Positions 43,756-51,764 of a stretch of DNA of 57,051 nucleotides are shown here, piece after piece; within the stretch, counting starts at the first letter, position 1; each line of letters opens with the position of its first letter. The stretch comes from an uncultured Rhodopila sp. (GTDB taxonomy: Bacteria > Pseudomonadota > Alphaproteobacteria > Acetobacterales > Acetobacteraceae), in NCBI GenBank assembly GCA_903932145.1, contig CAIZFE010000041.1, positions 1 to 57,051 on the forward strand. The letters run 5' to 3'. The notes under the pieces are model-generated. The model ran no database searches. It was not told the origin of the DNA and saw only the letters and a list, made by a program, of their open reading frames with translations. The position numbers were made by a program, and so were the translations under genes.

Positions 43756-44121
43756 TTACGATTCCGCGATCAACGCCAACAGCGTTCTGCGCAATTCCGG
43801 TATTTCCTCTTCCGCCGTTTTCCACAGTATGTCGGGGTCAATCTCGAAATAAGCATGGATCAGCCGGTTGCGCATCGCCGTGATCTGGCTCCACGGCATG
43901 TCAGGCGCGGCTTGCCGGGTTTCGGCCGAAAGCTTTGTCGCAGCCTCCCTCAGGATTTCGATCGCGCGCACCAGGGCGAACAGCAGCATGCGATTTCGGT
44001 CTAAAGCCGCACGATCCCGACTGGCGATGAACGTGCCAACGGTTTCCGCCGCCTCCAGCATGTGCTGAAGGCGGATGCGATCCTCAGGCGGCAAATTGGA
44101 CCGCCGCAGTGCGGAGGACAT
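43756..44121 (-). CDS. HepT-like ribonuclease toxin (DUF86)
   Basis: A 121-residue helical protein of the HEPN/HepT family. The catalytic RX4HXY motif is intact: Arg84, His89 and Tyr91 in RNRLIHAYFEID. The chain starts LPPEDRIRLQHMLEAAETVG. HepT toxins cleave RNA and are silenced by their MntA nucleotidyltransferase partner, which AMPylates the toxin near this motif. The antitoxin gene lies directly upstream and overlaps by 38 bases, so the pair forms one unit, probably an intact type VII toxin-antitoxin module. Confidence 0.9.
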   Translation of the reverse strand: MSSALRRSNLPPEDRIRLQHMLEAAETVGTFIASRDRAALDRNRMLLFALVRAIEILREAATKLSAETRQAAPDMPWSQITAMRNRLIHAYFEIDPDILWKTAEEEIPELRRTLLALIAES

Positions 44122-44386
44122 CGTCGCGAAAATGGGCGCTCAAGTCGTGCGCGGTACGGAGATCAACCCGGCGGCCATCAAGCAACGCGGAGAACTCTGC
44201 CTCCATTGACGCCAGGCGAAGCAGGCCAGGTTCCGATTCCGGGATGAATTCCATCAGCAGATCAACATCGCTGTCAGGCCCTGAGGTGCCCTTCAGGACG
44301 GATCCGAACAATGACAAGCGCTTGATCGCGTGCCGCCGGCAGAGTGCGGCAAGCACTGTCTGATTGGGAAAAACCCGGTTTGGCAT
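44084..44386 (-). CDS. MntA-like nucleotidyltransferase antitoxin
   Basis: A 100-residue minimal nucleotidyltransferase. The active-site signature GSVLKGTSGPDSDVDLLMEF gives GS at residues 28-29 and metal Asp40 and Asp42. RRVDLRTAHDLS includes the third acidic position. In known pairs this enzyme adds AMP to HepT and blocks it. Gene order is antitoxin first, then toxin, with overlap. The ATG at 44386 is the only good start. Confidence 0.9.
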   Translation of the reverse strand: MPNRVFPNQTVLAALCRRHAIKRLSLFGSVLKGTSGPDSDVDLLMEFIPESEPGLLRLASMEAEFSALLDGRRVDLRTAHDLSAHFRDDVLRTAAVQFAA

Positions 44387-44610
44387 CGTCCCTCCTTGCG
44401 CATGTTATCGGACGGGCCTCGTTCCTCACGATACCACTGCTCGGTCCCTGCCCGCCATACAACACTGTCCAACCATTCCATGCACCGGGAAAGATACAGT
44501 CTTTCACGGGGTTGCTCTTGGGCGGCGGGCAAAATCGCAGCGCCTGCCTCAGAACGGCAATTCGTCCTGGTCGTCGTCCCACAGCACGCAGGCACGAAGG
44601 ACACGAATCC

Positions 44611-44991
44611 ATGCCCCTCATCGACGCCGAACCGTATTCCAGCTGGGTGATCGGCTGCGCCATAGAGGTGCATAAGACACTTGGTCCAGGGCTGCTCGAG
44701 TCCATCTTTGAAGCCGCGCTGTGCCAGCAACTCACCGCCGGCGGCCTTGCTTTCGTCCGCCAGCAGAAGCTGCCCGTCATCTACAAAGGATATTCGCTCG
44801 ATTGCGATTTCCGCATGGACCTGGTCATCGGGAATGCCCTGATCGTGGAAGTCAAGTCGGTCCAGACGTTACTGCCGCTGCACGAGGCACAACTGCTCAC
44901 CTCCATGAAAGTCAGTGGCCTCCGCGCCGGCTTGATGCTGAATTTCAATGTGGTTCGCCTGACCGACGGCATCCGCCGCCGCCTGCTGTAA
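44611..44991 (+). CDS. GxxExxY-family protein (PD-(D/E)XK-like)
   Basis: A 126-residue protein of the GxxExxY group: IGCAIEVHKTLGPGLLESIF contains GLLESIF at the signature position, with Phe in place of the name-giving Tyr. A nuclease-like core DFRMDLVIGNALIVEVKSV follows, with the Asp...ExK arrangement, then LPLHEAQLLTSMKVSGLRAG and LMLNFNV. Function is not established; many are annotated as hypothetical nucleases. The ATG at 44611 with GAAGGA upstream starts the family block; upstream open sequence shows no family features. It is divergent from the MntA gene. Confidence 0.85.
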   Translation: MPLIDAEPYSSWVIGCAIEVHKTLGPGLLESIFEAALCQQLTAGGLAFVRQQKLPVIYKGYSLDCDFRMDLVIGNALIVEVKSVQTLLPLHEAQLLTSMKVSGLRAGLMLNFNVVRLTDGIRRRLL

Positions 44992-45158
44992 CGACCTCGA
45001 CCCCAGACGTCATTTATCGCCCGGCACATACCGCTGGCGAGCGGCCGTTACGCCCACCTCCCGCGAACCACCGGATCAGGATGACTATCGGTTCGGATCG
45101 TGACACCGGGGAACAAGGCCGCTGCCGCATCGCCGGCAGCACCCCGACCATCAGAAAA

Positions 45159-45686
45159 TTACCGTACCGACGTAATCGCGTTGCGGTTCTGCGCCCAGGC
45201 CTCGGGCGTGGACGCGGCGTCGATTGGACGCGACTTACCGTAGCTGATGGTTTCGATCCGCCCGCGGGTGACGCCATGCGCGACCAGATAATCGCGATCC
45301 GCGACAGCGCGGCGTTGCCCGAGTCCCAGATTGTACTCTTCCGTCCCGCGTTCGTCGCAGTTACCGGCCACCCAGATATTGACCTGCGGGTATTGTTGCA
45401 GCCACGCCGCCTGACGGTCCAGCGTGGCGCTCGCCTGCGCGTTGATCGTGTTGCGATCAGAGTCGAAGAAAATGCGGTCGCCGGCGGACTGGGTCAGATC
45501 TTCCTGGCTGCCCGGTGCGGCCCGCCCGGTACCACCGCCAGCGCCAGCGCCTCCGCCACCCATACCTCCGGCACCCTGGCCGGCATTCACGCCACCCGAT
45601 CCGTCCGCATTCTTCGAATCGTCGGACGAAGAGCAGGCGGTCAGCAAAGCCAGCCCCATAAGGCAAGCCAGGGTCCGATGTCTCAT
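45159..45686 (-). CDS. pal: Peptidoglycan-associated lipoprotein Pal
   Basis: An outer-membrane lipoprotein of the Tol-Pal system that binds peptidoglycan. The 175-residue protein has the lipobox LLTAC (Cys18), a Gly-rich linker (about 35-55) and an OmpA-like domain (about 65-173) with RIFFDSDRNTINAQA, VAGNCDERGTEEYNLGLGQR and RRAVADRDYLVAHGV. The CDERG motif is Pal-typical. The usual tolB and ybgF neighbours are not in the window, so this copy lies apart from a tol cluster, which is unusual. The ATG at 45686 has GGAGATG-like sequence upstream. Confidence 0.9.
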   Translation of the reverse strand: MRHRTLACLMGLALLTACSSSDDSKNADGSGGVNAGQGAGGMGGGGAGAGGGTGRAAPGSQEDLTQSAGDRIFFDSDRNTINAQASATLDRQAAWLQQYPQVNIWVAGNCDERGTEEYNLGLGQRRAVADRDYLVAHGVTRGRIETISYGKSRPIDAASTPEAWAQNRNAITSVR

Positions 45687-45818
45687 GGAGCATCTCCGGT
45701 CAGGTGATGAGGCTACAACAGGTTAGCAGGTAGCGTCGATTCGCAGCGTCCTTTCTATCGCCGCCCTGCTCGCGACGATATAGGTGGTTCTACCCGGGCA
45801 GGCCTGTTTCGTGGGCCA

Positions 45819-46856
45819 TCAGAACGCCAGCAACACCTTCATTGCCCGCGAACGGTCGCTGGCCAGTTCGAAGCCGCGGACGGCGTCGGCCAGCGGAACC
45901 ACCTCGGTCAGCAATGGACGCACGTCGATACGGCGGGAGACGATGAAATCCACCGCCCGGGCGAATTCCTCGTGGAAGCGGAAGGTGCCGCGCAGGGTGA
46001 TTTCCTTGGCCACCAATACGTTCAACGGCACCGGCGGTGCTGCGTCGGCGTTGTTGCCAACCTGCACGATGGTGGCGCCGGGACGCGCCAGGGCGATGGC
46101 GGTGGCAAGCGCGACGGCCGAACCGGATGCCTCGAACACCACGTCGAATGTGCCTTTGTTGGCCGCGTATTCGTCCAGACCCGACGGGTCGGAGCGCATA
46201 TTCACCGTCCGGTCGGCGCCGATTATGCGGGCCAGCGCCAACGGCGGGTCGAGCAGGTCTGTCGCCACGACCTCACGCGCGCCGGCCAGGCGAGCGACCA
46301 TAATCAACAAGGCCCCGATCGGGCCGGTCCCCGTCACCAGCACCCGCTTGCCCAGCAACGGGCCTGCCTGCCGGGCGGCATGCAGGCACACCGCGAGCGG
46401 TTCGGCGAACGCGGCTTCCTCGATGCTGACGTCGGCGGGCAGCTTGATTGCCTGAGCCGGCGTGCAGACCAGTTCCTCGCGGAAGCCGCCGTTCACATGC
46501 GGGTTGCGCATGGCGCTGCCGTAGAAGCGCATATCGAGACAGTGATTGGCGGACCCCTCCATGCAATACCGGCATACGCCGCATGGCAGGCTTGGGTTCA
46601 CCGCGACCTTGTCGCCGGCACGGACGCTGGTGACGCTGGAACCTGTGGCGATGACGGTCCCGGCGATCTCATGACCGAGCACCATCGGCTGCTGGATGCG
46701 GATCGTGCCGAAGCCGCCGTGGTGGTAATAGTGCAGATCCGAACCGCAAATGCCGCCGGCACCGATACGGACTTTGACATCATTGTCGCCAAACGCCTGT
46801 TCGGGAATGTCGTCGATCCGCAGGTCGTGCGGGGCATGAATGACGGCGGCGCGCAT
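45819..46856 (-). CDS. idnD: L-idonate 5-dehydrogenase-like zinc alcohol dehydrogenase
   Basis: A medium-chain zinc dehydrogenase that oxidises L-idonate or a similar polyol acid with NAD(P). The 345-residue protein has catalytic-zinc ligands in GICGSDLHYYHHGGFG and GHEIAGTVI, structural-zinc cysteines in PSLPCGVCRYCMEGSANHC, and the Rossmann GTGPIGALL. The idonate assignment rests on YYHHGGFGTIRIQQPMVLGH and on the divergent gluconate-5-dehydrogenase-like gene, 101 bases away. Sorbitol or threonine dehydrogenase activity cannot be excluded. Confidence 0.83.
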   Translation of the reverse strand: MRAAVIHAPHDLRIDDIPEQAFGDNDVKVRIGAGGICGSDLHYYHHGGFGTIRIQQPMVLGHEIAGTVIATGSSVTSVRAGDKVAVNPSLPCGVCRYCMEGSANHCLDMRFYGSAMRNPHVNGGFREELVCTPAQAIKLPADVSIEEAAFAEPLAVCLHAARQAGPLLGKRVLVTGTGPIGALLIMVARLAGAREVVATDLLDPPLALARIIGADRTVNMRSDPSGLDEYAANKGTFDVVFEASGSAVALATAIALARPGATIVQVGNNADAAPPVPLNVLVAKEITLRGTFRFHEEFARAVDFIVSRRIDVRPLLTEVVPLADAVRGFELASDRSRAMKVLLAF

Positions 46857-46957
46857 GGTCGTTTCTCCGGGTCGGCTATCTTGCGGTTTGTTCGCTGGCG
46901 GCTAGGCTTAACGGCATGGACCGGGGTTGGTCCAGACCGATTTCGTTGGAGTCTGCT

Positions 46958-47707
46958 GTGACATTATTCGACCTCTCCGGCCGCCGCGCGCTGATCACCG
47001 GTTCCAGCCAGGGCATCGGATTCGCCTTGGCCCGCGCGCTCGGAGGCGCGGGGGCGGCGGTAGTGCTGAACGGGCGCGATGCCGGCAAACTGGACGCCGC
47101 CGCTTCGATTTTGCGCGGCGAGGGCATGACGGTGGAAACCGCCGCGTTCGATGTCACCGACTATGCCGCCGTGGCGGCTGCCGTGGCGGGGTTGGGCACG
47201 CTGGATATCCTGGTCAACAATGCCGGCATCCAGCGGCGCGCTCCGTTGGAGGATTTCCCTGAAGCGACGTGGCACGAGCTGATGCGCACCAACCTGGACA
47301 GCGTGTTCTACGTCGCGCAGGCCGTCGCCCGCGGCATGATCGCCCGCAAGCGCGGCAAGATCATCAACATCTGTTCGGTCCAAAGCGAGCTTGGGCGCCC
47401 GAGCATCGCCCCGTATGCGGCCAGCAAGGGGGCAGTGAAGATGCTGACCAAGGGCATGTGCGCCGACTGGGCGAAACACGGCTTGCAGGTGAACGGCATT
47501 GGCCCGGGGTATTTTGAGACGGAATTGACGGCGGCTCTGGTCGCCGATCCGGCGTTCTCCGACTGGCTGTGCAAGCGGACCCCGGCCGGGCGCTGGGGGC
47601 GCGTCGAGGAACTGGCCGGCGCCGCGATCTTCCTGGCGTCGGGCGCGTCGGATTTCGTCAACGGGCAGATCATCTATGTCGATGGTGGACTGACCAGCGT
47701 GGTTTGA
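46958..47707 (+). CDS. idnO: SDR oxidoreductase, gluconate 5-dehydrogenase-like
   Basis: A 249-residue short-chain dehydrogenase with intact motifs: TGSSQGIGFALARAL at the nucleotide site, DILVNNAGIQRRAP, ICSVQSELGRPSIAPYAASKGAV with the catalytic Ser, Tyr and Lys, and GPGYFETELTAAL. The RTNLDSVFYVAQAV and KRTPAGRWGRVEELAGAA stretches fit the 5-ketogluconate reductase group. Paired head to head with idnD, it suggests an L-idonate/gluconate route. I use the GTG at 46958 with GGAG six bases upstream; an ATG at 46916 is in frame. Confidence 0.86.
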   Translation: MTLFDLSGRRALITGSSQGIGFALARALGGAGAAVVLNGRDAGKLDAAASILRGEGMTVETAAFDVTDYAAVAAAVAGLGTLDILVNNAGIQRRAPLEDFPEATWHELMRTNLDSVFYVAQAVARGMIARKRGKIINICSVQSELGRPSIAPYAASKGAVKMLTKGMCADWAKHGLQVNGIGPGYFETELTAALVADPAFSDWLCKRTPAGRWGRVEELAGAAIFLASGASDFVNGQIIYVDGGLTSVV

Positions 47708-47733
47708 CCAGGTGGTCGGGCCGGTAGTTTCCA

Positions 47734-48471
47734 TCACGGCCCAACCGCTGCTGCGAGGCCCCGGCCCGTCGAGGCAAAGGCATTCAAGCCTGCGGCTCCG
47801 GCAGGGGCGCCGTGGCAAGCGGGCGTCAGCGTGGCATATTGGGCCTGCTTTCTCTTCAAAGTGTCGGTGATCTGCTTGGCCGCCAGACGCTTTTGGAGCG
47901 ACCGCGCCCAGGTCTGACCGCCGGTTTTACTGGCGGCCTGAACAGCCTCGCGCGCGTCCGCGATCATACTGCGGACGTTTTCTACCCCGGGTTTCCCTGG
48001 AGTCGTCTCGATGGGGGTAATCTCGGCCGGCAAGGGGTGAACCGGGACCGGTTGGGTTACGGCTGCTTGAACAATCGCGGGCTGAGCGGCGACGGCTTCG
48101 GTCATCGTCTCGACCGAAGGTAACGCGATGCCGGCGCCGCGCGCGCTTCGGAGTTTGTCGAGCTCCCGCCGCGCCTTATGGGATTCTCGGCTGAGACTAA
48201 CGGCTCCGCCGCGCAGGCGAAGGACTTTATTCAGCGACAAATCCCGCTCTGACGCGTCACTGAGCGCCTCCAACGTGTGTAGTTGGAGACTGACGATCTC
48301 GGCGGCGAGGCCGAGTTCATCCGTCGTTTCGGCATTATACGCGGACAGCATCTGACTGGCCGCCTCATGCGCTTTGACCGAATCACCGCCAGAACCGTTG
48401 TCAAACAGCCGGGCAAGGCGCCCGATGACTGTGTCCAGGATGGTTTGGGCAATGTTGGCCGGGAAGGACAT
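47734..48471 (-). CDS. Hypothetical protein with helical N-terminus
   Basis: A 245-residue protein I do not recognise. The N-terminal half (1-115) is a run of amphipathic helices (TILDTVIGRLARLFDN, LAAEIVSLQLHTLEALSD, SHKARRELDKLRSARG), perhaps coiled coil. The middle is a Pro/Val-rich linker (about 120-165), followed by a second basic helical part (ARSLQKRLAAKQITDTLKRK). There is no signal peptide. Clean start (MSFPANIAQ) and composition support a real gene. Confidence 0.6.
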   Translation of the reverse strand: MSFPANIAQTILDTVIGRLARLFDNGSGGDSVKAHEAASQMLSAYNAETTDELGLAAEIVSLQLHTLEALSDASERDLSLNKVLRLRGGAVSLSRESHKARRELDKLRSARGAGIALPSVETMTEAVAAQPAIVQAAVTQPVPVHPLPAEITPIETTPGKPGVENVRSMIADAREAVQAASKTGGQTWARSLQKRLAAKQITDTLKRKQAQYATLTPACHGAPAGAAGLNAFASTGRGLAAAVGP

Positions 48472-48617
48472 GGATCACGCCTTTTGGTCTCGAGTTCGGT
48501 TCGCTTGTCCCGAGACTAGGCTAAAGTTCTTCGCATATCAAGAATTATTTCCATAATGCCCGATGCCAGTACTCGTTCGATGGCGGGCGGAGATATCCGC
48601 ACACACCACGCCGGCCT

Positions 48618-49292
48618 TTAGCCCCGTTTGCTTTGGCCCAAGGGAGAAGCGCCGAAGCAGGCGAGCAACGCACCGGGTCCGGGATATACGGATACGCAGC
48701 CGCTCCTCCGTAAATCGGCTTCGGTGAAGCCACCGCATAGCATCCCGATGGTGGGAATGCCGGCCCTTTGCGCCGCCTCGGCGTCGTAAGGTGTGTCACC
48801 AATCGCGACCGCCTCGGAACCCACGAGACCCAATGTCTCCAGCGCAACCTGAAAAATGTCCGGAGCTGGCTTCGACCGCCCGGCATCCTCGGAAGAGATC
48901 GCCACGTCGACCAGATCCGTGATCCCGGCAATATCGAGATAAACCTCGAGTTCGCTCTTCCTGGCGGAGGAGGCGACAGCAATCTTTAAATCAGAGTCCC
49001 GCACGCACCGAAGCAGGTCCGGCACCGCCGAGAATGGCCGCACCAGGGGCAGGTATTTCGATTTAAACCGCTCGCCGCGCCATCGCTCCATCTCGGCACC
49101 ATGATCCCTCTGCTCGGCCTCAGAAAGGAACACGGGAATCAACTGGTCACCCCCCTTACCGATCTGGCGACGCACATGCTCGAAGGTCACTTTGTGACCG
49201 AATCTGACCAACGCCTCGTGCCACGCGATCGCATGTAAGTCGACGGAGTCGACTAGCGTACCGTCGATGTCGAAGATGGCTGCTCGGGGCAT
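48618..49292 (-). CDS. HAD-family hydrolase, phosphoglycolate phosphatase/beta-PGM-like
   Basis: A 224-residue haloacid dehalogenase-type phosphatase. Motif I is FDIDGTLVDS (nucleophile Asp8, Asp10), motif II is VASSARKSE, motif III is the Lys in DAGRSKPAPDIF, and motif IV is AIGDTPYDAEAA. A helical cap lies between motifs I and II (about 20-85). Substrate unknown; sugar phosphate mutases and glycolate phosphatases share this layout. It is followed by the YsnF genes region with no obvious link. Confidence 0.87.
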   Translation of the reverse strand: MPRAAIFDIDGTLVDSVDLHAIAWHEALVRFGHKVTFEHVRRQIGKGGDQLIPVFLSEAEQRDHGAEMERWRGERFKSKYLPLVRPFSAVPDLLRCVRDSDLKIAVASSARKSELEVYLDIAGITDLVDVAISSEDAGRSKPAPDIFQVALETLGLVGSEAVAIGDTPYDAEAAQRAGIPTIGMLCGGFTEADLRRSGCVSVYPGPGALLACFGASPLGQSKRG

Positions 49293-49375
49293 TCGGACTC
49301 CCTGAAATTTCGATCGGTTGATATGGCTTTCGAGACGCCGGTTAACCGGCGTTTCGTCATCTCCGCGATGCCTGG

Positions 49376-50353
49376 CTACGGACGAGGCGACTGTAGTCGA
49401 TCGTCGTCGCCTGAGACTTCGACTTCCTCGCGACGCACCGTGTCCTTGACGGTTTCAGTTCGCTCGGTGGCCTCCTTCCGGATAGCCACCTCCTCCACGA
49501 CGCGTGCTGTTTTCCCGACTACCGGGACCTCTTCGGTTTCCCGAACCTCAACCGTCCGCTCTTCGAACGCGCCGCCTCCAGCCGTGGTGCCTTCAACCGG
49601 ACGCCGCCGCTCGACTGTCACGCGCTGGCCATGGAGTGTGACGTCTTGCTCAGCCGGCCGCTCGACCACATAGCGACGCACGCGGGTAGTCCCTCGATCA
49701 ACGGTCCGCTTACCCACCTCAAGCTGTTCCTCGGCGAGGGGGATAACCTCTTCTTCCGTGGCGGGGGTCACGCGATCGGTGCCCGGCATGGCCGCACTGC
49801 TCTCCGTGGTCGCCGAGGCCGCTGATGCAAAACCTGCTTTGTCAGAACCGGGCGTTGCCACCGCGGATGTCGAATAGTCCACACCGGACGACGAAAGGTT
49901 CGTCCTGCCGGCAGTCTCTGGCGGGACGAACGATCCCGCTGTCGTGGCTGTTGGCTCTGTCTCATCGGCACGTTCATCGATCTCGAGCGGATGATGAGCA
50001 TCAAGGATCGACACCGCGGTGTGGATCATCGAATCGTCATCGAGCCTTACGCTGAGAACGGTGTTCCCGGCACGAACCCGCCGGTCGTAACCGTCCCTCT
50101 CGTTCGAATAAGCAGACCGAGTTGTTTCGGTGTCAGCGTCTTCACCCCACAGCCAGGCCCAAAAGCCACCGCCGCTTGAATGGCTTGTCGCACCGGCACC
50201 AGAGGTTTCCGGTTCTGGTTTCTCCGTCTCAGTCGGCCGGTATCGCCGCATAGCCGACCCGGGGATTCCGGCGCCCTCAAGGTCTCGCTCCGCGGCGGCG
50301 GCAGCCGTCTCAGCTTCAAACAGCGCTACGATATGTTCTGTCAATGTTGTCAT
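49376..50353 (-). CDS. YsnF/DUF2382-domain stress protein (longer copy)
   Basis: A 325-residue protein. N-terminal part: MTTLTEHIVALFEAETAAAA, a short ferredoxin-like region (about 1-135, with GNTVLSVRLDDDSMIHTAVS), then a Thr/Ser/Ala-rich linker. The C-terminal DUF2382 domain (about 205-315) reads EVIPLAEEQLEVGKRTVDRG, TRVRRYVVERPAEQDVTL and EVPVVGKTARVVEEVAIRKE. DUF2382 proteins (YsnF/AvaK) are linked to general stress and desiccation, mechanism unknown. The ATG at 50353 starts the conserved TLTEHIVALF segment. A second DUF2382 gene is divergent from it. Confidence 0.85.
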   Translation of the reverse strand: MTTLTEHIVALFEAETAAAAAERDLEGAGIPGSAMRRYRPTETEKPEPETSGAGATSHSSGGGFWAWLWGEDADTETTRSAYSNERDGYDRRVRAGNTVLSVRLDDDSMIHTAVSILDAHHPLEIDERADETEPTATTAGSFVPPETAGRTNLSSSGVDYSTSAVATPGSDKAGFASAASATTESSAAMPGTDRVTPATEEEVIPLAEEQLEVGKRTVDRGTTRVRRYVVERPAEQDVTLHGQRVTVERRRPVEGTTAGGGAFEERTVEVRETEEVPVVGKTARVVEEVAIRKEATERTETVKDTVRREEVEVSGDDDRLQSPRP

Positions 50354-50794
50354 CCTCGCAGGTCTGGTTGTCGAACCGCTGAAAGGCGAAGATGGGACTG
50401 GCGGTTGCGTCAAAATTCCGAAGGGATCGCTTGGGGTTTTGTACTGTTTTGGACACGTGCCGTTTTATTTGGCGGAGTGAAATGGGGGTTGTTACCTTCG
50501 GCGGTCTGCTAATGCGTCGAGTTCGTTACCCTGGTGTCGTAATGCGGTCACGCAAGGCAGCGGCCTCCGCGTACAGGGCATCGACGGACCGCGATAACGA
50601 CTGCCGCTTTCCCGCTCGGAGGTGTGATGTCCGTGGATCTCAAACGCTAATTCTGTTGATTCCATCCATGAATCCGGCAATTCGTAACGTTATGGCTAAT
50701 CTGTCCGCCCCGGATGACGACATACGGAGCCTGCTTGCCGCCGATGCTGCAATGCACCACGTCACGGTCGCTGCTCATACTGATAAGGAACAAA
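50354..50794. promoter_or_regulatory. Divergent intergenic region between two YsnF genes
   Basis: 441 bases that should hold promoters for both stress genes. A TTTTGGACACG and TTTATTTGG patch near 50440-50475 is AT-rich. A frame running through 50668-50811 overlaps the next gene and lacks family features. No RNA gene recognised. Confidence 0.35.
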
Positions 50795-51496
50795 ATGTCA
50801 GTTACATCTGAAAACATGACCAAAGGCGCCCTGTCGATGTTCGACATGATGATGAATATGCAACGCCTTGGCCTTCAGGCGGTATCGGCCTATCAGCCGC
50901 TTGTCTCTGCTTTTATGGATTCAACGAGTGCGGCGGAACGTGCAACGCGCTCGCGCTTCGAATCCACGCGCGCCCGATCCTCGGGACTTCGCGAGTTACA
51001 TGAGACAAGTGACGAGCAAGTCATTGCCATCGGCGAAGAGGTCTTGAATGTCGGGACTCGTATGGTCGCTGGTAAAACCACCCGGATCCGCCGCATCGTT
51101 GTCCAGACTCCTGTCCAGCAGGAGGTCACGCTGCACACTGAAACGGTTGTCCTGGAGCGCCGCCAGCCGGTTTCAGGTTCCGGGAATGAGGTACTGACGG
51201 AAGTGACGATTGAAATGTCTGATTTCAATGAAGTACCGGTCGTGTCCAAAGCCGTGCACCTCGTCGAAGAGGTTTTATTGCGAAAGCAAGTGACTGCCAG
51301 AACCGAAACGATCCATGACACGGTGAGGCGCGACAAACTTGAAATTGAACAGCCGTCGAGCCTGCCGGTTGTATTCAAGGCCGCTGTCCAGCAGGACGAG
51401 AAAAAGCGGGAGGAAAGTGCCTCCGCGGATATCCAGGATAAAAGGCAGCTTAACGCGCCGCAGACGGGCGGTAAGACTGATCAAAAGCGCCCATAG
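50795..51496 (+). CDS. YsnF/DUF2382-domain protein (shorter copy)
   Basis: A 233-residue protein. The N-terminal 60 residues (KGALSMFDMMMNMQRLGLQA) resemble a phasin-like amphipathic helix. The DUF2382 domain (about 70-185) follows, with EQVIAIGEEVLNVGTRMVAG, TRIRRIVVQTPVQQEVTLH, VPVVSKAVHLVEEVLLRKQ and TETIHDTVRRDKLEIE, and a charged tail. The same domain occurs in the divergent neighbour. The ATG at 50795 has AAGGAA five bases upstream. A hairpin 57 bases after the stop ends the unit. Confidence 0.85.
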   Translation: MSVTSENMTKGALSMFDMMMNMQRLGLQAVSAYQPLVSAFMDSTSAAERATRSRFESTRARSSGLRELHETSDEQVIAIGEEVLNVGTRMVAGKTTRIRRIVVQTPVQQEVTLHTETVVLERRQPVSGSGNEVLTEVTIEMSDFNEVPVVSKAVHLVEEVLLRKQVTARTETIHDTVRRDKLEIEQPSSLPVVFKAAVQQDEKKREESASADIQDKRQLNAPQTGGKTDQKRP

Positions 51497-51552
51497 CCCT
51501 TTCTTCAGGTCCAGGCGCGGGACGACGATTAAAATCCTCCGAGGTTCATACT

Positions 51553-51581
51553 GGAAGGGCCGCCCCGGTAGCGGCCCTTCC
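51553..51581 (+). terminator. Hairpin terminator after the shorter YsnF gene
   Basis: Arms GGAAGGGCCGC (51553-51563) and GCGGCCCTTCC (51571-51581) pair perfectly over 11 bases around the loop CCCGGTA. A weak CTTTACAT follows. Position and strength fit an intrinsic terminator with a poor T-run. Confidence 0.7.
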
Positions 51582-51671
51582 CTTTACATATCATCGAATA
51601 ATCGTTGCGGAATAAATATCCCGTTTTTCGATTGGAATAGCTCTGATTGTGCCTTCAGCCTCGAATCAACG

Positions 51672-51712
51672 ATGCCGCGACAGGTGGCCCGGACAAGCCG
51701 GGCCATGACGAT
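51672..51712. repeat. Half copy of the dispersed palindromic element
   Basis: This 41-base stretch, with GTGGCCCGGACAAGCCGGGC in its centre, matches the right arm and flank of the element in the caspase gene (31458-31498) with two differences. It lies between the YsnF and serine hydrolase genes. Confidence 0.75.
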
Positions 51713-51764
51713 GCAGAAACGGCGTCCACCTGACCATCGGCGGTCAATCTCAGCGACCGCCTTA

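Noticed and set aside
50668..50811. Small plus-strand frame before the shorter YsnF gene
   Set aside because: It overlaps the start of the YsnF gene, has no good ribosome site and no recognisable features.
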